Notes under the pieces: generated by a model
What the model was told of the DNA's origin: nothing
What the model saw: only the letters and a program-made list of their open reading frames with translations
Database searches by the model: none
Made by a program: the position numbers and the translations under genes
Shown here: piece after piece, positions 9,342-17,926 of the stretch
Numbering within the stretch: the first letter of the stretch is position 1
How the letters are laid out: each line of letters begins with the position of its first letter
NCBI GenBank assembly: GCA_021781705.1
Contig: JAJXWI010000006.1
Coordinates: 1-64,000, forward strand
Length of the DNA stretch: 64,000 bases
Direction of reading: 5' to 3'
Source of the DNA: a bacterium
GTDB lineage: Bacteria; Verrucomicrobiota; Lentisphaeria; Victivallales; GWF2-38-69

Positions 9342-10325
9342 CTACTTCATTAAGTGCTTGTTAACTGGATGAACTACTTCGCCTTTAGCAAATGCCTTGA
9401 GCATTTCAATAACTTCAAAGGCTATAGCATCCTGCGACTGTTCTGTTGACGCCCCGATATGGTGCGTGCCATAAACATGCGAGTGAGTTGAAAGAGAAGT
9501 ACTAAAATCAGAGGTTCCTGCTTCAGGTTCATTGCAGTATACATCAACACCTGCCCAGATATTTTTTTCGTTCATTGCCTCAATAAGGTCATGCTCGACT
9601 ACGATATCGCCGCGAGATGTATTGAGGATAATCGCATTATTTTTCACATTTTTGAGAAATTCCTTATTTACCATGCCTTTGGTGTGCGCATTGGAGGGAA
9701 CGTGTATGGTAATAACATTAGACTCCTTAACGAGATCTTCCAGTTTTTCCTTAAATTCAAAAACTTTGTTCTTCAAAAGTTCTGCCTGCTTGGGATTAGG
9801 ATTTTTTATAGCAACAGGGTCATAAGCCAATATTTTCATTCCAAAAGCCCTGGCTCTTTCAGCAAAGGCTACACCTATTTCACCCATTCCGATGATGCCC
9901 AAAGTTTTTCCACATATTCCCTCGGCTTCTGAATATTTCTTTTTATTCCATTTCCCCTGCCTGAGCTCGATTACATTATCAGCTATTTTACGGTCAAGTG
10001 CAAGCATTAGCCCAAAAGCAAGTTCAGCAACTGCGATGGAGTTTTTCCCGGGAGTATTACAAACATAAACACCTTTTTTAGCAGCAGCGTCAATCTCAAT
10101 AGTGTTATAGCCAGCCCCTGCTCTGATAATCATTTTAAGCTTATCAGAAGAATTAATTGCATCTGCAGAAACTTTTTTGCTCCGGACAATAAGAACTTCA
10201 AAACTTTTGATTTGCACTGGTAGTTCATCAGCTTTAATATCCGGCTTCAACACTACCTCATGACCAAGAGCCATAAGTTGAGGGAGGTAAGCTTTCTGGA
10301 ATTTGTCGGCAATAAGTATTTTCAT
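9342..10325 (-). CDS. serA: D-3-phosphoglycerate dehydrogenase, short form without ACT domain
   Basis: NAD-dependent oxidation of 3-phosphoglycerate, the first step of serine synthesis. Seen: the Rossmann motif GIIGMGEIG near 143, catalytic arginine in NTSRGDIV near 235, the glutamate in NEPEAGTS near 264, and the histidine in GTHHIGAST near 285. At 327 aa it lacks the C-terminal ACT/ASB regulatory domains of long PGDHs, so serine feedback through ACT is not expected. GGAG lies just before the ATG. First gene of serA-serC-DUF1015. The related 2-hydroxyacid dehydrogenase families are the alternative, but the operon context supports SerA. Confidence 0.93.
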   Translation of the reverse strand: MKILIADKFQKAYLPQLMALGHEVVLKPDIKADELPVQIKSFEVLIVRSKKVSADAINSSDKLKMIIRAGAGYNTIEIDAAAKKGVYVCNTPGKNSIAVAELAFGLMLALDRKIADNVIELRQGKWNKKKYSEAEGICGKTLGIIGMGEIGVAFAERARAFGMKILAYDPVAIKNPNPKQAELLKNKVFEFKEKLEDLVKESNVITIHVPSNAHTKGMVNKEFLKNVKNNAIILNTSRGDIVVEHDLIEAMNEKNIWAGVDVYCNEPEAGTSDFSTSLSTHSHVYGTHHIGASTEQSQDAIAFEVIEMLKAFAKGEVVHPVNKHLMK

Positions 10326-10504
10326 CCTTAATCTCCTATCCTTTTGTGTTTTTGTGGACTGTTGTTACATAATTAAAATTAATTCAAAATATAATTATTC
10401 AAGCAAGTAAGTTTTAAAAAATATTATTAAACTTTAAAACTTAAAATAATTTTAACTGCGAGTTTTTTATGTTAATACTAAATTCCCACCCGATCAATTT
10501 ATTT

Positions 10505-10606
10505 CTTCTTCGTTTGTTATCGTAACTATGAGCTTTTTAAGCCTCTCAAAATCTACTATAACTTATCGTCTTAAAGGGGTATACCATGTCTGGGGTATTT
10601 TCTGCT
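10505..10606 (+). mobile_element. IS481-type transposase tail relic, left copy
   Basis: About 100 bp that match, in opposite orientation, 13366-13465 at roughly 88-90% identity by eye. The right part (TTAAAGGGGTATACCATGTCTG) also matches the 3' end of the transposase gene at about 14550-14573. Translated in that frame it reads LKGYTMSG, against LKGYTIS in the full gene. I read it as the 3' end of a lost IS copy. It forms the left inverted arm around the CxxG/DUF362 cassette. Confidence 0.65.
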
Positions 10607-10901
10607 AAATTACAAAACGATCTTGACAAATGGATATGCTTAGAATAGCATGAAAGAATGCGTCAAGACAGAATGTGTTGCGTGAGAACTTCAAGCGAAC
10701 ATTTATAGATGCAAGGCCTCTTTTGAAAGAAAAATTAGAACATCTAAATCAAGAGAGGGGATTCGAAAATTCGCTGAGCACTTGATTTTCGCTTTTACAA
10801 AGCGGAGCGCAAACAGGGAAGAACCATAAAAGGAGAACACCCAAGTCCCGAATGCGTATCGAGTTATGTTCTGCGGTAGTTATCTTGGATAAATTCTATC
10901 T
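10607..10901 (+). other. Intergenic leader of the CxxG peptide pair; possible promoter
   Basis: No gene of usual size. TTGACA at 10623-10628 and TAGCAT at 10646-10651, spaced 17 bp, form a plausible sigma-70 promoter pointing at the peptide ORFs. A purine-rich AAAGGAG at about 10828 precedes no obvious start. A 17-codon frame (MRIELCSAVVILDKFYL) overlaps the next ATG by 4 bases; it may be chance. Confidence 0.4.
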
Positions 10902-11228
10902 ATGAAAAAGAAACGACTTCAATGGGGATCAGGGCTGGCACTACGCCACTTTGATGATAGAACTCGTTCATTGTTGTGCAATAACGGAAGTGCCCCTGAC
11001 GGGCTTAGGGATAATTTGGGTGGATATTGCGGAGCCGGGAACACTCCTGAATATAATCCAGCGTCTTATTGCACTGATGGAGGAAATAATAATTCGAACT
11101 GGGGTAAGTATTCTTGTAGTCTTGGTAATAATCCGAGTGGGGATCAGGACTGTGTTGAGGGCAATGTGATTGACAAAGATGTCATTTATCCCGGTGCATG
11201 CGCCGATGGCGGGATGATTATAGCGTAG
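10902..11228 (+). CDS. Candidate RiPP-type precursor peptide with six CxxG motifs (copy 1)
   Basis: 108 aa, no homologue recognised by name. A short basic N-terminus (MKKKRLQW) with LRHFDDRT is followed by a core very rich in Gly, Asn, Ser and Asp. It contains exactly six cysteines (26, 43, 57, 72, 84, 100), each in a C-x-x-G motif: CNNG, CGAG, CTDG, CSLG, CVEG, CADG. Spacing is 12-17 residues. The regular spacing, small hydrophilic residues and leader-like N-terminus resemble ranthipeptide/sactipeptide precursors, whose cysteines are crosslinked by radical-SAM enzymes. No such enzyme lies in the window. An in-frame stop lies four codons before this ATG; no clear Shine-Dalgarno sequence. The shared pattern with the next ORF makes coding likely. 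Confidence 0.6.
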   Translation: MKKKRLQWGSGLALRHFDDRTRSLLCNNGSAPDGLRDNLGGYCGAGNTPEYNPASYCTDGGNNNSNWGKYSCSLGNNPSGDQDCVEGNVIDKDVIYPGACADGGMIIA

Positions 11229-11259
11229 ACTGTGGTAGGGATTATTGATGATTCTATCG

Positions 11260-11338
11260 TAGCATCTCCGAAGCAACGCAACAGCAGAAAACAAGCGGAT
11301 AAAGAATGGGGAAATTCCAGAAGATTGGAGTCAGAAAA
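11260..11338 (+). mobile_element. IS5-type transposase fragment (short relic)
   Basis: The stretch from TCCGAAGCAACGCAACAGC to the A6 run matches 59403-59490 of the larger IS5-type relic with only small changes and a short deletion. In translation it corresponds to the PKQRNS...NKQIKNGDIPE...W part of IS5-family transposases. Only about 80 bp remain, between the two CxxG peptide ORFs. Confidence 0.75.
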
Positions 11339-11341
11339 AAC

Positions 11342-11659
11342 GTGCAATATAACAAGTTGGAACTACAAGAACTTAACAGTAGCTCTCATACCGGTGAGCG
11401 AGCCATTAGAAAAACATACTGCTACGCGGGGTCGGGCGCCTCTGGGAGCAGCTTGCCAGCATCGGGATGCGGCGATGGCTCATCCGTAAAGAATCTGGGC
11501 TATTGCAATGATGGAGGGGGGGATAACCATATTGGTCAGATGTGTGGTGACGGGGGACAGACATTTGGTGCATCGGGCGCACCAGAATGTGCTGCTGGAA
11601 ACGGAGCTGACGACACGCCACATCCAGAACTCACGTGTAATATTGGAACCAACCCCTGA
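11342..11659 (+). CDS. Candidate RiPP-type precursor peptide with six CxxG motifs (copy 2)
   Basis: The frame is open from an ATG at 11306, but bases up to 11338 belong to an IS5 relic. I therefore prefer the GTG at 11342, which has GGAG about 11 bases upstream and gives 105 aa. The N-terminus QYNKLELQELNSSS resembles the K-x-P-x-L-type leaders of peptide natural products. The core holds six cysteines, each in CxxG (CYAG, CGDG, CNDG, CGDG, CAAG, CNIG), 12-16 residues apart, almost the same spacing as the upstream copy. The function is unknown. A crosslinked secreted peptide is an inference from composition and leader; no maturase is present nearby. Confidence 0.6.
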   Translation: MQYNKLELQELNSSSHTGERAIRKTYCYAGSGASGSSLPASGCGDGSSVKNLGYCNDGGGDNHIGQMCGDGGQTFGASGAPECAAGNGADDTPHPELTCNIGTNP

Positions 11660-12011
11660 GATGACAGTTCAAAGCTTCTAATACCCAACTATGTTGTCGT
11701 GAACTTAAAAATTGTTACAAGCTGAAATAAATAACAATGTCTTTAAATGTATGAAAAGTATCGTTCGGCACAAGACAAGAATCCGCTTTTGTTGAATCCC
11801 TGTTGAGTAGCTTTCCACTTTTTCGGATGAACTTTTCTAAATAATTCTCCAGTGGTGCTGATAAAATCTCCTAATTCAAATCGTTATCGGTTGCACTTCC
11901 CTCTTGATTGTGGCATTTTTTAAAACTGTTAAAAACAAATCGTAGTGTCTTTGCCTGCATCGCCATAGCTTTGCGACTGCAGAGCGAAGGCGGGTGTGAA
12001 AAAAGCAAGCA
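11660..12011. other. Intergenic, no gene seen
   Basis: 352 bp with stops in all frames. A GC-richer patch at 11950-11998 (TAGCTTTGCGACTGCAGAGCG...) looks like a dispersed repeat. No promoter or terminator that I would defend. Confidence 0.4.
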
Positions 12012-13208
12012 ATGACTAATAATGCTAAGAATGTGGTTATATCAAAAGGACTTGGGCCTTATGAGAATACAAAAAAAGTTCTCGCACATTTTGATTTTTC
12101 GCACCTGAAAGGGAAAAAAGTATTGCTTAAACCAAACGCGGGGCGAGTAGCTCAGCCGGAAAAAGGAATAACTACTCATCCGCAAGTGGTTGCCGCAGCT
12201 ATAGATTTTTTCAGAGAATTTGCTTCCACAGTCGCCATAGGGGAAAGCCCTATTTCCGGCGTAAAAACAATGGAAGCATTTGAAGAAACAGGAATAGCCT
12301 CCGTAGCCAGGGATCGAAACTGCCCCCTACTAGACCTCGATAAAAACAAACCCGTTATAACAGAAATACCAAAATCCATAACAGTAAAAAGCCTTAAGAT
12401 TTGTAAAGAGATATTTGAATTTGACTACATTGTTTCAATTCCCGTCATAAAAACCCATATGCATACTGGAATAACTCTCGCAATAAAAAATATGAAAGGA
12501 TGCTTATGGCGGAGAAGCAAAGTGCTCTTTCACATGCTTCCCGAAATTAAAGGATGTAAAGAAAAACCAATTGATGTAGCCATTGCGGAAATGTCTACTG
12601 TCTTAAAGCCGCATTTCTCCATAATTGATGGCACTATATGCATGGAAGGGATGGGGCCAAGCGCAGGGAATCCACGCCCGATAGATACTGTCATTGCCGG
12701 AGAAAACCCTTTTATGGTTGACGCAGTAACCTGCGCATTAATAGGCATTGACCCTGCAAGCATACCGCACATCAGAATGGGTGCGGCCCTCAATAAGACT
12801 ACTATTGACTTAGATAAAATAGATATTCTCCCGAGAAATTGGAAAAATTACATAGTGGCGTTTGAAACTTCGCCATCCTCCTTTTCTATACAATACCCAA
12901 ACATCATAGTTCATGATAGAAATTCGTGCAGTGCGTGTCAATCATCACTATTTTTGTTTCTTAAACAGTATGGCAAGAAACTTCTGGATTATTTCCCAGT
13001 AGAAAATATAAATATTGCAATCGGCAAGGGAAACTCAAACCTCCCAGAAAAAACTATCTGCATAGGAAACTGCACATTAAATAGCAAAACAAAAGGCATA
13101 TATATTCAGGGATGCCCTCCTGTTTCCAGCGAAATATTGAGATCAATAACTGGCTCGGAAGAATTTGATACTGCTGACGGGCATGGACAACGTCCGATAG
13201 AAAAGTAA
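12012..13208 (+). CDS. DUF362 domain-containing protein
   Basis: 398 aa. DUF362 features: KKVLLKPNAG near 34, an IGESP near 77 after a strand, and VSIPVIKTHMHTGITLAIKNMKG near 139-161, then DGTICMEGMGPSAG near 199 and a conserved NPFMVDAVT near 230. Many DUF362 proteins carry C-terminal ferredoxin domains; this one does not, though Cys residues recur (NSCSACQSS, GNCTL, QGCPPV), which could bind a metal or cluster. The biochemical role of DUF362 is not established. It lies between two inverted IS481-tail relics together with the CxxG peptides, so it could be cargo of the same insertion. Weak Shine-Dalgarno sequence before the ATG. Confidence 0.85.
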   Translation: MTNNAKNVVISKGLGPYENTKKVLAHFDFSHLKGKKVLLKPNAGRVAQPEKGITTHPQVVAAAIDFFREFASTVAIGESPISGVKTMEAFEETGIASVARDRNCPLLDLDKNKPVITEIPKSITVKSLKICKEIFEFDYIVSIPVIKTHMHTGITLAIKNMKGCLWRRSKVLFHMLPEIKGCKEKPIDVAIAEMSTVLKPHFSIIDGTICMEGMGPSAGNPRPIDTVIAGENPFMVDAVTCALIGIDPASIPHIRMGAALNKTTIDLDKIDILPRNWKNYIVAFETSPSSFSIQYPNIIVHDRNSCSACQSSLFLFLKQYGKKLLDYFPVENINIAIGKGNSNLPEKTICIGNCTLNSKTKGIYIQGCPPVSSEILRSITGSEEFDTADGHGQRPIEK

Positions 13209-13365
13209 ATTTTGATTTAGCAAAAGAACACTAGCAGCTTGTCGGGCTTTGCTCTAAAGATTATAAAGGCTACTTCTAAAAATATCTTTTTGAGAGTTTA
13301 TGTTCAAAAATAATTTTACCACATTCAAGGTTGAAGAGCAACCAACAGAGGTTTGAATTGCAGAA

Positions 13366-13465
13366 AATACCCCAGACATGATATACCCCCTTTAGGACGA
13401 TAAGTATAGTAGATTCTGAGAGGCTTAAAAGCTCATACTTATGCTAACAAACGAAGAAGGAACAC
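13366..13465 (-). mobile_element. IS481-type transposase tail relic, right copy (inverted)
   Basis: Reverse complement of 10505-10606 with about ten differences and one indel. Its 3' side points left, into the cassette. Ends about 100 bp before the IS481-type transposase gene. The remaining parts of the 13209-13561 gap hold no gene. A hairpin (GGAACACT at about 13458 with AGTGTTCC at about 13504) lies at its outer edge. Confidence 0.65.
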
Positions 13466-13561
13466 TACCAGTATAATTAAAAAGTCACCTTTAAACAACA
13501 TTGGAGTGTTCCGTCTATGTGTCCATATAAATATAATGCCTTAATTGGGATGAAATGTTAA

Positions 13562-14681
13562 ATGTTTGATCTGACACCTAGAATGGTTTTACAGGCTAAA
13601 TCGAATGGCATTAAACCTACGGCTAAGTTGTATATGACTAGTGTACGCATAGTTAGAAAATGGTTCAGGAGATACAAAGAATCTGGTAAAAGCGGACTTA
13701 AAGATGTTAGTAGGCGTCCCCAAAATAGTCCTAACGCTATTCCAGAAGAGAAGCGAAAATTGATAAAAGAACTTAGGGATAAAACTCATTTTGGAGCAAG
13801 CAGACTGAAGGCTGAATACAATTTAACAAATTCCTCCAGAACGATAAACAAAGTATTACACAGATACGGCCTGATCAAGAAGAGAAAGCGCAAGCACCAT
13901 AAAAAAAATGATTTAAGACAAGAAAAAGCAAAAAAAATATCAACCTTTAAAGTACTATCAGCTTGATGTTAAGTATCTTAATGATATACCGCAGTATTAT
14001 CGTTATATAGTAGAACTTTCTCTGCCACGTTTTGAATACACAATTCGAGATGTGATAACTGGAGCTGTTTTTCTCGGATATTCTCAAAGCTGCAATATGA
14101 CATATTCCTGTTTATTTGTAAGCAAATTCCTGAATCATCTGAAAGATAGTGGAATAGATTTAAGCCAAGTAATCATACAAACAGACAATGGTAGTGAATT
14201 TTCTGGCACGGAGAGAAAGGAAAGAGACAGGGGATTCAAGCACATGATTGAGAAAGTATTCAAGTCTAAACACAGGCCTATTCCACCGAGTTGTCCAAAT
14301 GCCGATGTAGAAACTTTCCATAACCTTGTAGAAAATGATTTTTTTGATCTCGAAAATTTCGCTTCTCGGGAAGATTTCTTTTGCAAAATTTCAACATATC
14401 AGTCCTACTTCAACTATCTGAGAAAGAACTCTTATAAAGGCTATAAAGCTCCTGCTGAATTGATCAAATTAGCTTTACCCGACTTCGACTGCAATAGCTA
14501 CTTATCTTTTTTCCCTGTTGACTTGGATGAATTGCTTGTTAAGCTTTTCTTAAAAGGGTATACCATCTCTGTAAACATCCCGCGGACTATGGAATTTTCT
14601 CTGGATTTTACCATGGAATTATGTTTGAGTTTGAGTTTGACATATCTTATGGCGTTAGGATATAGTACTATCAAAGCCTAA
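13562..14681 (+). pseudogene. IS481-type (DDE integrase core) transposase, split by a frameshift at an A8 run
   Basis: The first frame (13562-13966) encodes a helix-turn-helix region: VRIVRKWFRRYKESGKSGL, then HFGASRLKAEYNL and a basic linker. At the A8 homopolymer (about 13930-13937) the frame is lost. Removing one A restores KYQPLKYYQLDVKYLND, running straight into the second frame. The catalytic triad is complete: D in QLDVKYLND, D in IIQTDNGSEF, E in ADVETFHN. The product would be about 370 aa. Either a decayed gene, a sequencing error in the homopolymer, or programmed frameshifting. The tail after LKGYTIS (about 14570 on) does not look like the family and may be outside the original gene. 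Confidence 0.85.
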
Positions 14682-14702
14682 TAAAAATAGGAGATCAATA
14701 AA

Positions 14703-15083
14703 ATGAAGAAGTTACTACTGTTAGTCGTATTCTGCATTGTATGTGCTTCAAATTCTTTTTGCTGGATTATACCAACATATACGTTGAGATTTTTTTTCAG
14801 TAATTCCAATTCCGCTCATGAGAAACTATATTTTCGTCTCATAGATAACTATCAGGCAGAAGTAATTTCAGAAGAGGGACGTGGCTTTATAATAGATTCC
14901 AACAGCTATTTTGATTTACACTATAAACAGAGGTGGTCCCCTATCGCGAAATATAATGACGATAATCGTTTAGTGTACGAAATAGTTATCAAATATAAAA
15001 ACGGAGAGATGATACCTGTAGGAAGGTTGAGACTTCAAGGATATTCTTTTACTTATCTTGGCAATGCCTTTTCTCCCCCCTAA
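14703..15083 (+). CDS. Hypothetical secreted protein
   Basis: 126 aa with a clear signal peptide (KKLLLLVVFCIVCASNSFCW) and a good AGGAG 9 bases before the ATG. The mature part is a small, aromatic-rich domain with no motif I know (HEKLYFRLIDNYQAEV..., VYEIVIKYKNGE). Lies just right of the transposase gene on the same strand. Probably periplasmic or exported. Confidence 0.6.
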   Translation: MKKLLLLVVFCIVCASNSFCWIIPTYTLRFFFSNSNSAHEKLYFRLIDNYQAEVISEEGRGFIIDSNSYFDLHYKQRWSPIAKYNDDNRLVYEIVIKYKNGEMIPVGRLRLQGYSFTYLGNAFSPP

Positions 15084-15111
15084 TAGCATCTGAAAAATTG
15101 AGGTGAACTGG

Positions 15112-15572
15112 CTAATTAATAGTCAAGATTGCTGTAACACAATCAGGTTCCGAGGCACAACTTTTGTCGCTCAGCTTTGCCTTAACGAATGCGTCGTCAA
15201 AGCTGAACTGATTTTCTGTGATCTCGATCAAGTTGACTATTTCAAGCCCTTGCAAGCTCATTAGTCGTATTTTTGTTTTCCATCCATCCGCTTCCGCCGG
15301 CATCTGTAATACTTCCCGTATCTCATCGACCTTCCCAGACATATACGTGACTTCCCTATTGTATCTTATGTATTCGCCCCCTCCTCTGATTCAAAGTTTG
15401 AGTAATGTACAAATACCCAATCCGTTCGTTCACTCTTAAGTTTGGTTGTTAATATTATCCTGCCTAGCACAAAACACCCTGAAATGTTCTGCTTTGCCGC
15501 GAATGTACCGGAAGGATGCAGTACGACCGTCAGGAGGAAACATATTAACATTATTATTTTTAATCTTTGCAT
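15112..15572 (-). pseudogene. Small secreted protein broken by a frameshift
   Basis: Two abutting frames look like one gene. The upstream half (15366-15572) begins with a signal peptide (RLKIIMLICFLLTVVLHPSGTFA). The second half (15112-15342) continues as YIRYNREVTYMSGKVDEIREV in another frame. Adding one G to the G5 run at about 15379-15383 (reverse strand) joins them into a single frame of about 150 aa. The second half has VLQMPAEADGWKTKIRLM and an acidic C-terminus. Not recognised. Either a true frameshift or a homopolymer error. Confidence 0.5.
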
Positions 15573-15651
15573 AGTTTATCCTTTCTATTTTGAATTTTTA
15601 GTTTTAATTAAAATATTAGGTTCTATCAAAAGCTAAGCCAAAATATGGCTT

Positions 15652-16467
15652 TTAAATGAGAGTGCACAAAAACAGCAATATCTCAATTACGATGAGAACG
15701 ACGATATACCATTCAAGCCTGAGATTACGCTTCGTTTGTATAATATTAAGAATAGTCTCCGCCGTAGACCCTATAAGCTGAAGCTTTCGTTCCAGAACGT
15801 CGTGGCGTTCTTTTATTTCGAATTCATCCATAAGCCTCATAAAAAACCTTTCGAGGGTGACATTGTCCCACAGCAAGTCAGGTCTTTCCAACACCTCAAC
15901 TCTCCCAACCATATTGTGCTGGTCCAGCAATGCTGTTCCAATATGCCTGAGCAACTGCCTGGTATCCGGAATCTTAACGTTATATCCGGTATTTTTTAAC
16001 CCCTTAGCAAAAGGATCTATAAGCTCAAAACTTTTTGCTATTTGCGCTTCATAATAATCCAACACCACATTTCTGGAAAGAACTTCTGAGATTAACAACA
16101 AATAGTCAATTCTCAATTCAGGGATATAAATGCTATCCACATGAATATATTCCTGCACGTCAGGTTTTACTTCTACTAGGAGCTCTTCTGTTTTGGGGTT
16201 CTCAAATTGATTAACTATAAAATCTTTCAGTTCATTAAAGAAAACTTTTTCTTCAGAAGGAGTAACATTCATAAGCACTATAGATCCGTACTTAAAAATG
16301 GCAGCGGCTCCTTCCGCTCCTGCGGGTATCATCAGGGGCGATTTTGAAAAAATCTGTTTAGTTTTTTCGAGCGATTTCGTATCAATCTTTTCAGCTATAA
16401 AGAAAGAACGCATTCTTACTTGTTGCTTGTTAGACAAAAATTTTATTTCGGTTTGATAGTTATTCAT
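15652..16467 (-). CDS. RMD1/YagE family (DUF155) membrane-anchored protein
   Basis: 271 aa. Matches the DUF155 pattern: RSFFIAEKIDTKSLE near 20, AAAIFKYGSIVLMNV near 56-70, and ELRIDYLLLISEVLSRNVVLDYYEAQI near 133-159. There are long predicted helices in the C-terminal half (LLDQHNMVGRVEVLERPDLLW), and one terminal transmembrane helix (EWYIVVLIVIEILLFLC). Homologues in eukaryotes (RMND1) support mitochondrial translation; the bacterial role is unknown. The stop codon overlaps a short stem (AAGCCA/TGGCTT with T-rich tail, 15630-15653) that may be a terminator. Confidence 0.88.
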   Translation of the reverse strand: MNNYQTEIKFLSNKQQVRMRSFFIAEKIDTKSLEKTKQIFSKSPLMIPAGAEGAAAIFKYGSIVLMNVTPSEEKVFFNELKDFIVNQFENPKTEELLVEVKPDVQEYIHVDSIYIPELRIDYLLLISEVLSRNVVLDYYEAQIAKSFELIDPFAKGLKNTGYNVKIPDTRQLLRHIGTALLDQHNMVGRVEVLERPDLLWDNVTLERFFMRLMDEFEIKERHDVLERKLQLIGSTAETILNIIQTKRNLRLEWYIVVLIVIEILLFLCTLI

Positions 16468-16492
16468 AAATTTTCTCCCCTTTTATTAAAAT

Positions 16493-17887
16493 TTAAAAAT
16501 CAGCATTTTTTGGCGTACGTGGATAAGGGATTACATCCCTGATATTATTCATTCCTGTACAAAATTGAACCATTCTCTCAAAACCCAACCCAAACCCGGA
16601 ATGAGGCACAGATCCGAATTTTCGAAGATCCAAATACCACCAGTAATCTTCCGGATTTTGCCCCACCTCCTTTATTCGCTGAGCCAGAATATCATATCTT
16701 TCTTCTCTCTGACTTCCTCCTATAATCTCCCCTATTCCTGGAACAAGAACATCCATTGCGGCAACGGTTTTCCCATCATCATTCTGCCGCATATAAAAAG
16801 CTTTTATCTCCTGCGGGTAGTTTGTAACTATTACGGGCGATTTAAAATGTATTTCGGTCATATATCGTTCATGTTCGGACTGCAAATCAATTCCCCAATC
16901 CACAGGAAATTCAAATTTCTCGCCCGATTTTTTCAGTATATCAATGGCTTCGGTATAGGTTATTCTCTTAAAAGAACTATTCGCAATATTAGATAAATTA
17001 TCAATTAGCCCCTTTTGAATTCTCTCATCAAAAAACTTCAAATCATCCATGCAGTCGTTCAGAACTGATTTCATTAAGTATTTTACATAATCTTCAGCCA
17101 GGTCAGCATTATCTTTGATGTCGGCAAATGCCATCTCAGGTTCAATCATCCAGAACTCAGCAAGATGCCTTCTTGTATTTGAATTTTCAGCACGAAACGT
17201 AGGCCCGAAAGTATAAATATTACCAAGAGCGCAGGCATAAGTTTCGCCTTCAAGCTGTCCGCTAACCGTCAGACTTGCCGCTTTCCCAAAAAAGTCCTGA
17301 GAGAAATCTATGGAACCCTTATCGTCTTTAGGAAGGTTTGCAAGGTCAAGAGTGGTAACCTTGAACATTTCCCCAGCTCCCTCGCAGTCACTGCAGGTAA
17401 TAATTGGAGAATGCAGATAATAAAATCCTCTCTCCTGAAAGAACTTGTGAGTTGCAAACGCCAGAATATTCCTTATTCTGGCAACTGCGCCGAAAGTATT
17501 TGTTCTCGCCCTAAAATGCGCTATTTCACGCAGCCGTTCAAAAGAAATCCTCTGTTTCTGAAGCGGATACTCTTCCGGATTACAAAATCCTGTAACCCTT
17601 ATATCTTTTGCTTTAAGCTCGACAGGCTGTTCTGCTCCAGGAGATTTAACAAGTTCGCCCCGGACAATAATCGCGCTACCAGGAAAAAGCTTCACTATTT
17701 CAGACTCATAATTAGGAAGCGTTGTTTCTGCGATAATCTGCAAGTTCTTAAAACAGGATCCGTCATTAAGCTCTATAAAAGAAAACCCGCCCTTGGAATC
17801 TCTTCTTGTCCTGACCCAGCCGCCTACTTGAATACTGCTGCCTGTCCGATTGTTATTTAGAACATCCCTTATATAGTCTCTTTTCAT
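16493..17887 (-). CDS. asnS: Asparaginyl-tRNA synthetase
   Basis: Class IIb synthetase that charges tRNA-Asn directly. Seen: N-terminal OB fold ([21 protein letters not shown] near 23-43), class II motif 2 ([21 protein letters not shown] near 229-249) and motif 3 ([12 protein letters not shown] near 430-441). The residues YHDV-type replaced by TRRHLAE and the overall 464 aa length fit AsnRS rather than AspRS. Lies 25 bp upstream of the DUF155 gene on the same strand. Confidence 0.97.
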   Translation of the reverse strand: MKRDYIRDVLNNNRTGSSIQVGGWVRTRRDSKGGFSFIELNDGSCFKNLQIIAETTLPNYESEIVKLFPGSAIIVRGELVKSPGAEQPVELKAKDIRVTGFCNPEEYPLQKQRISFERLREIAHFRARTNTFGAVARIRNILAFATHKFFQERGFYYLHSPIITCSDCEGAGEMFKVTTLDLANLPKDDKGSIDFSQDFFGKAASLTVSGQLEGETYACALGNIYTFGPTFRAENSNTRRHLAEFWMIEPEMAFADIKDNADLAEDYVKYLMKSVLNDCMDDLKFFDERIQKGLIDNLSNIANSSFKRITYTEAIDILKKSGEKFEFPVDWGIDLQSEHERYMTEIHFKSPVIVTNYPQEIKAFYMRQNDDGKTVAAMDVLVPGIGEIIGGSQREERYDILAQRIKEVGQNPEDYWWYLDLRKFGSVPHSGFGLGFERMVQFCTGMNNIRDVIPYPRTPKNADF

Positions 17888-17926
17888 ATTAAATAAAAAT
17901 CTGATTTCTAATTAGTAAGTGCTCTA

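Noticed and set aside
11406-11621. Reverse-strand His-rich ORF opposite the second CxxG peptide
   Set aside because: Antisense shadow of a Gly/Asp-rich frame; no start signal.
10902-11660. CRISPR array
   Set aside because: Repeats are at the protein level (CxxG), with no identical DNA repeats and no spacers.
12012-13208. DUF362 protein as maturase of the CxxG peptides
   Set aside because: No radical-SAM CxxxCxxC, SPASM or other modifying-enzyme motif; proximity alone is not evidence.
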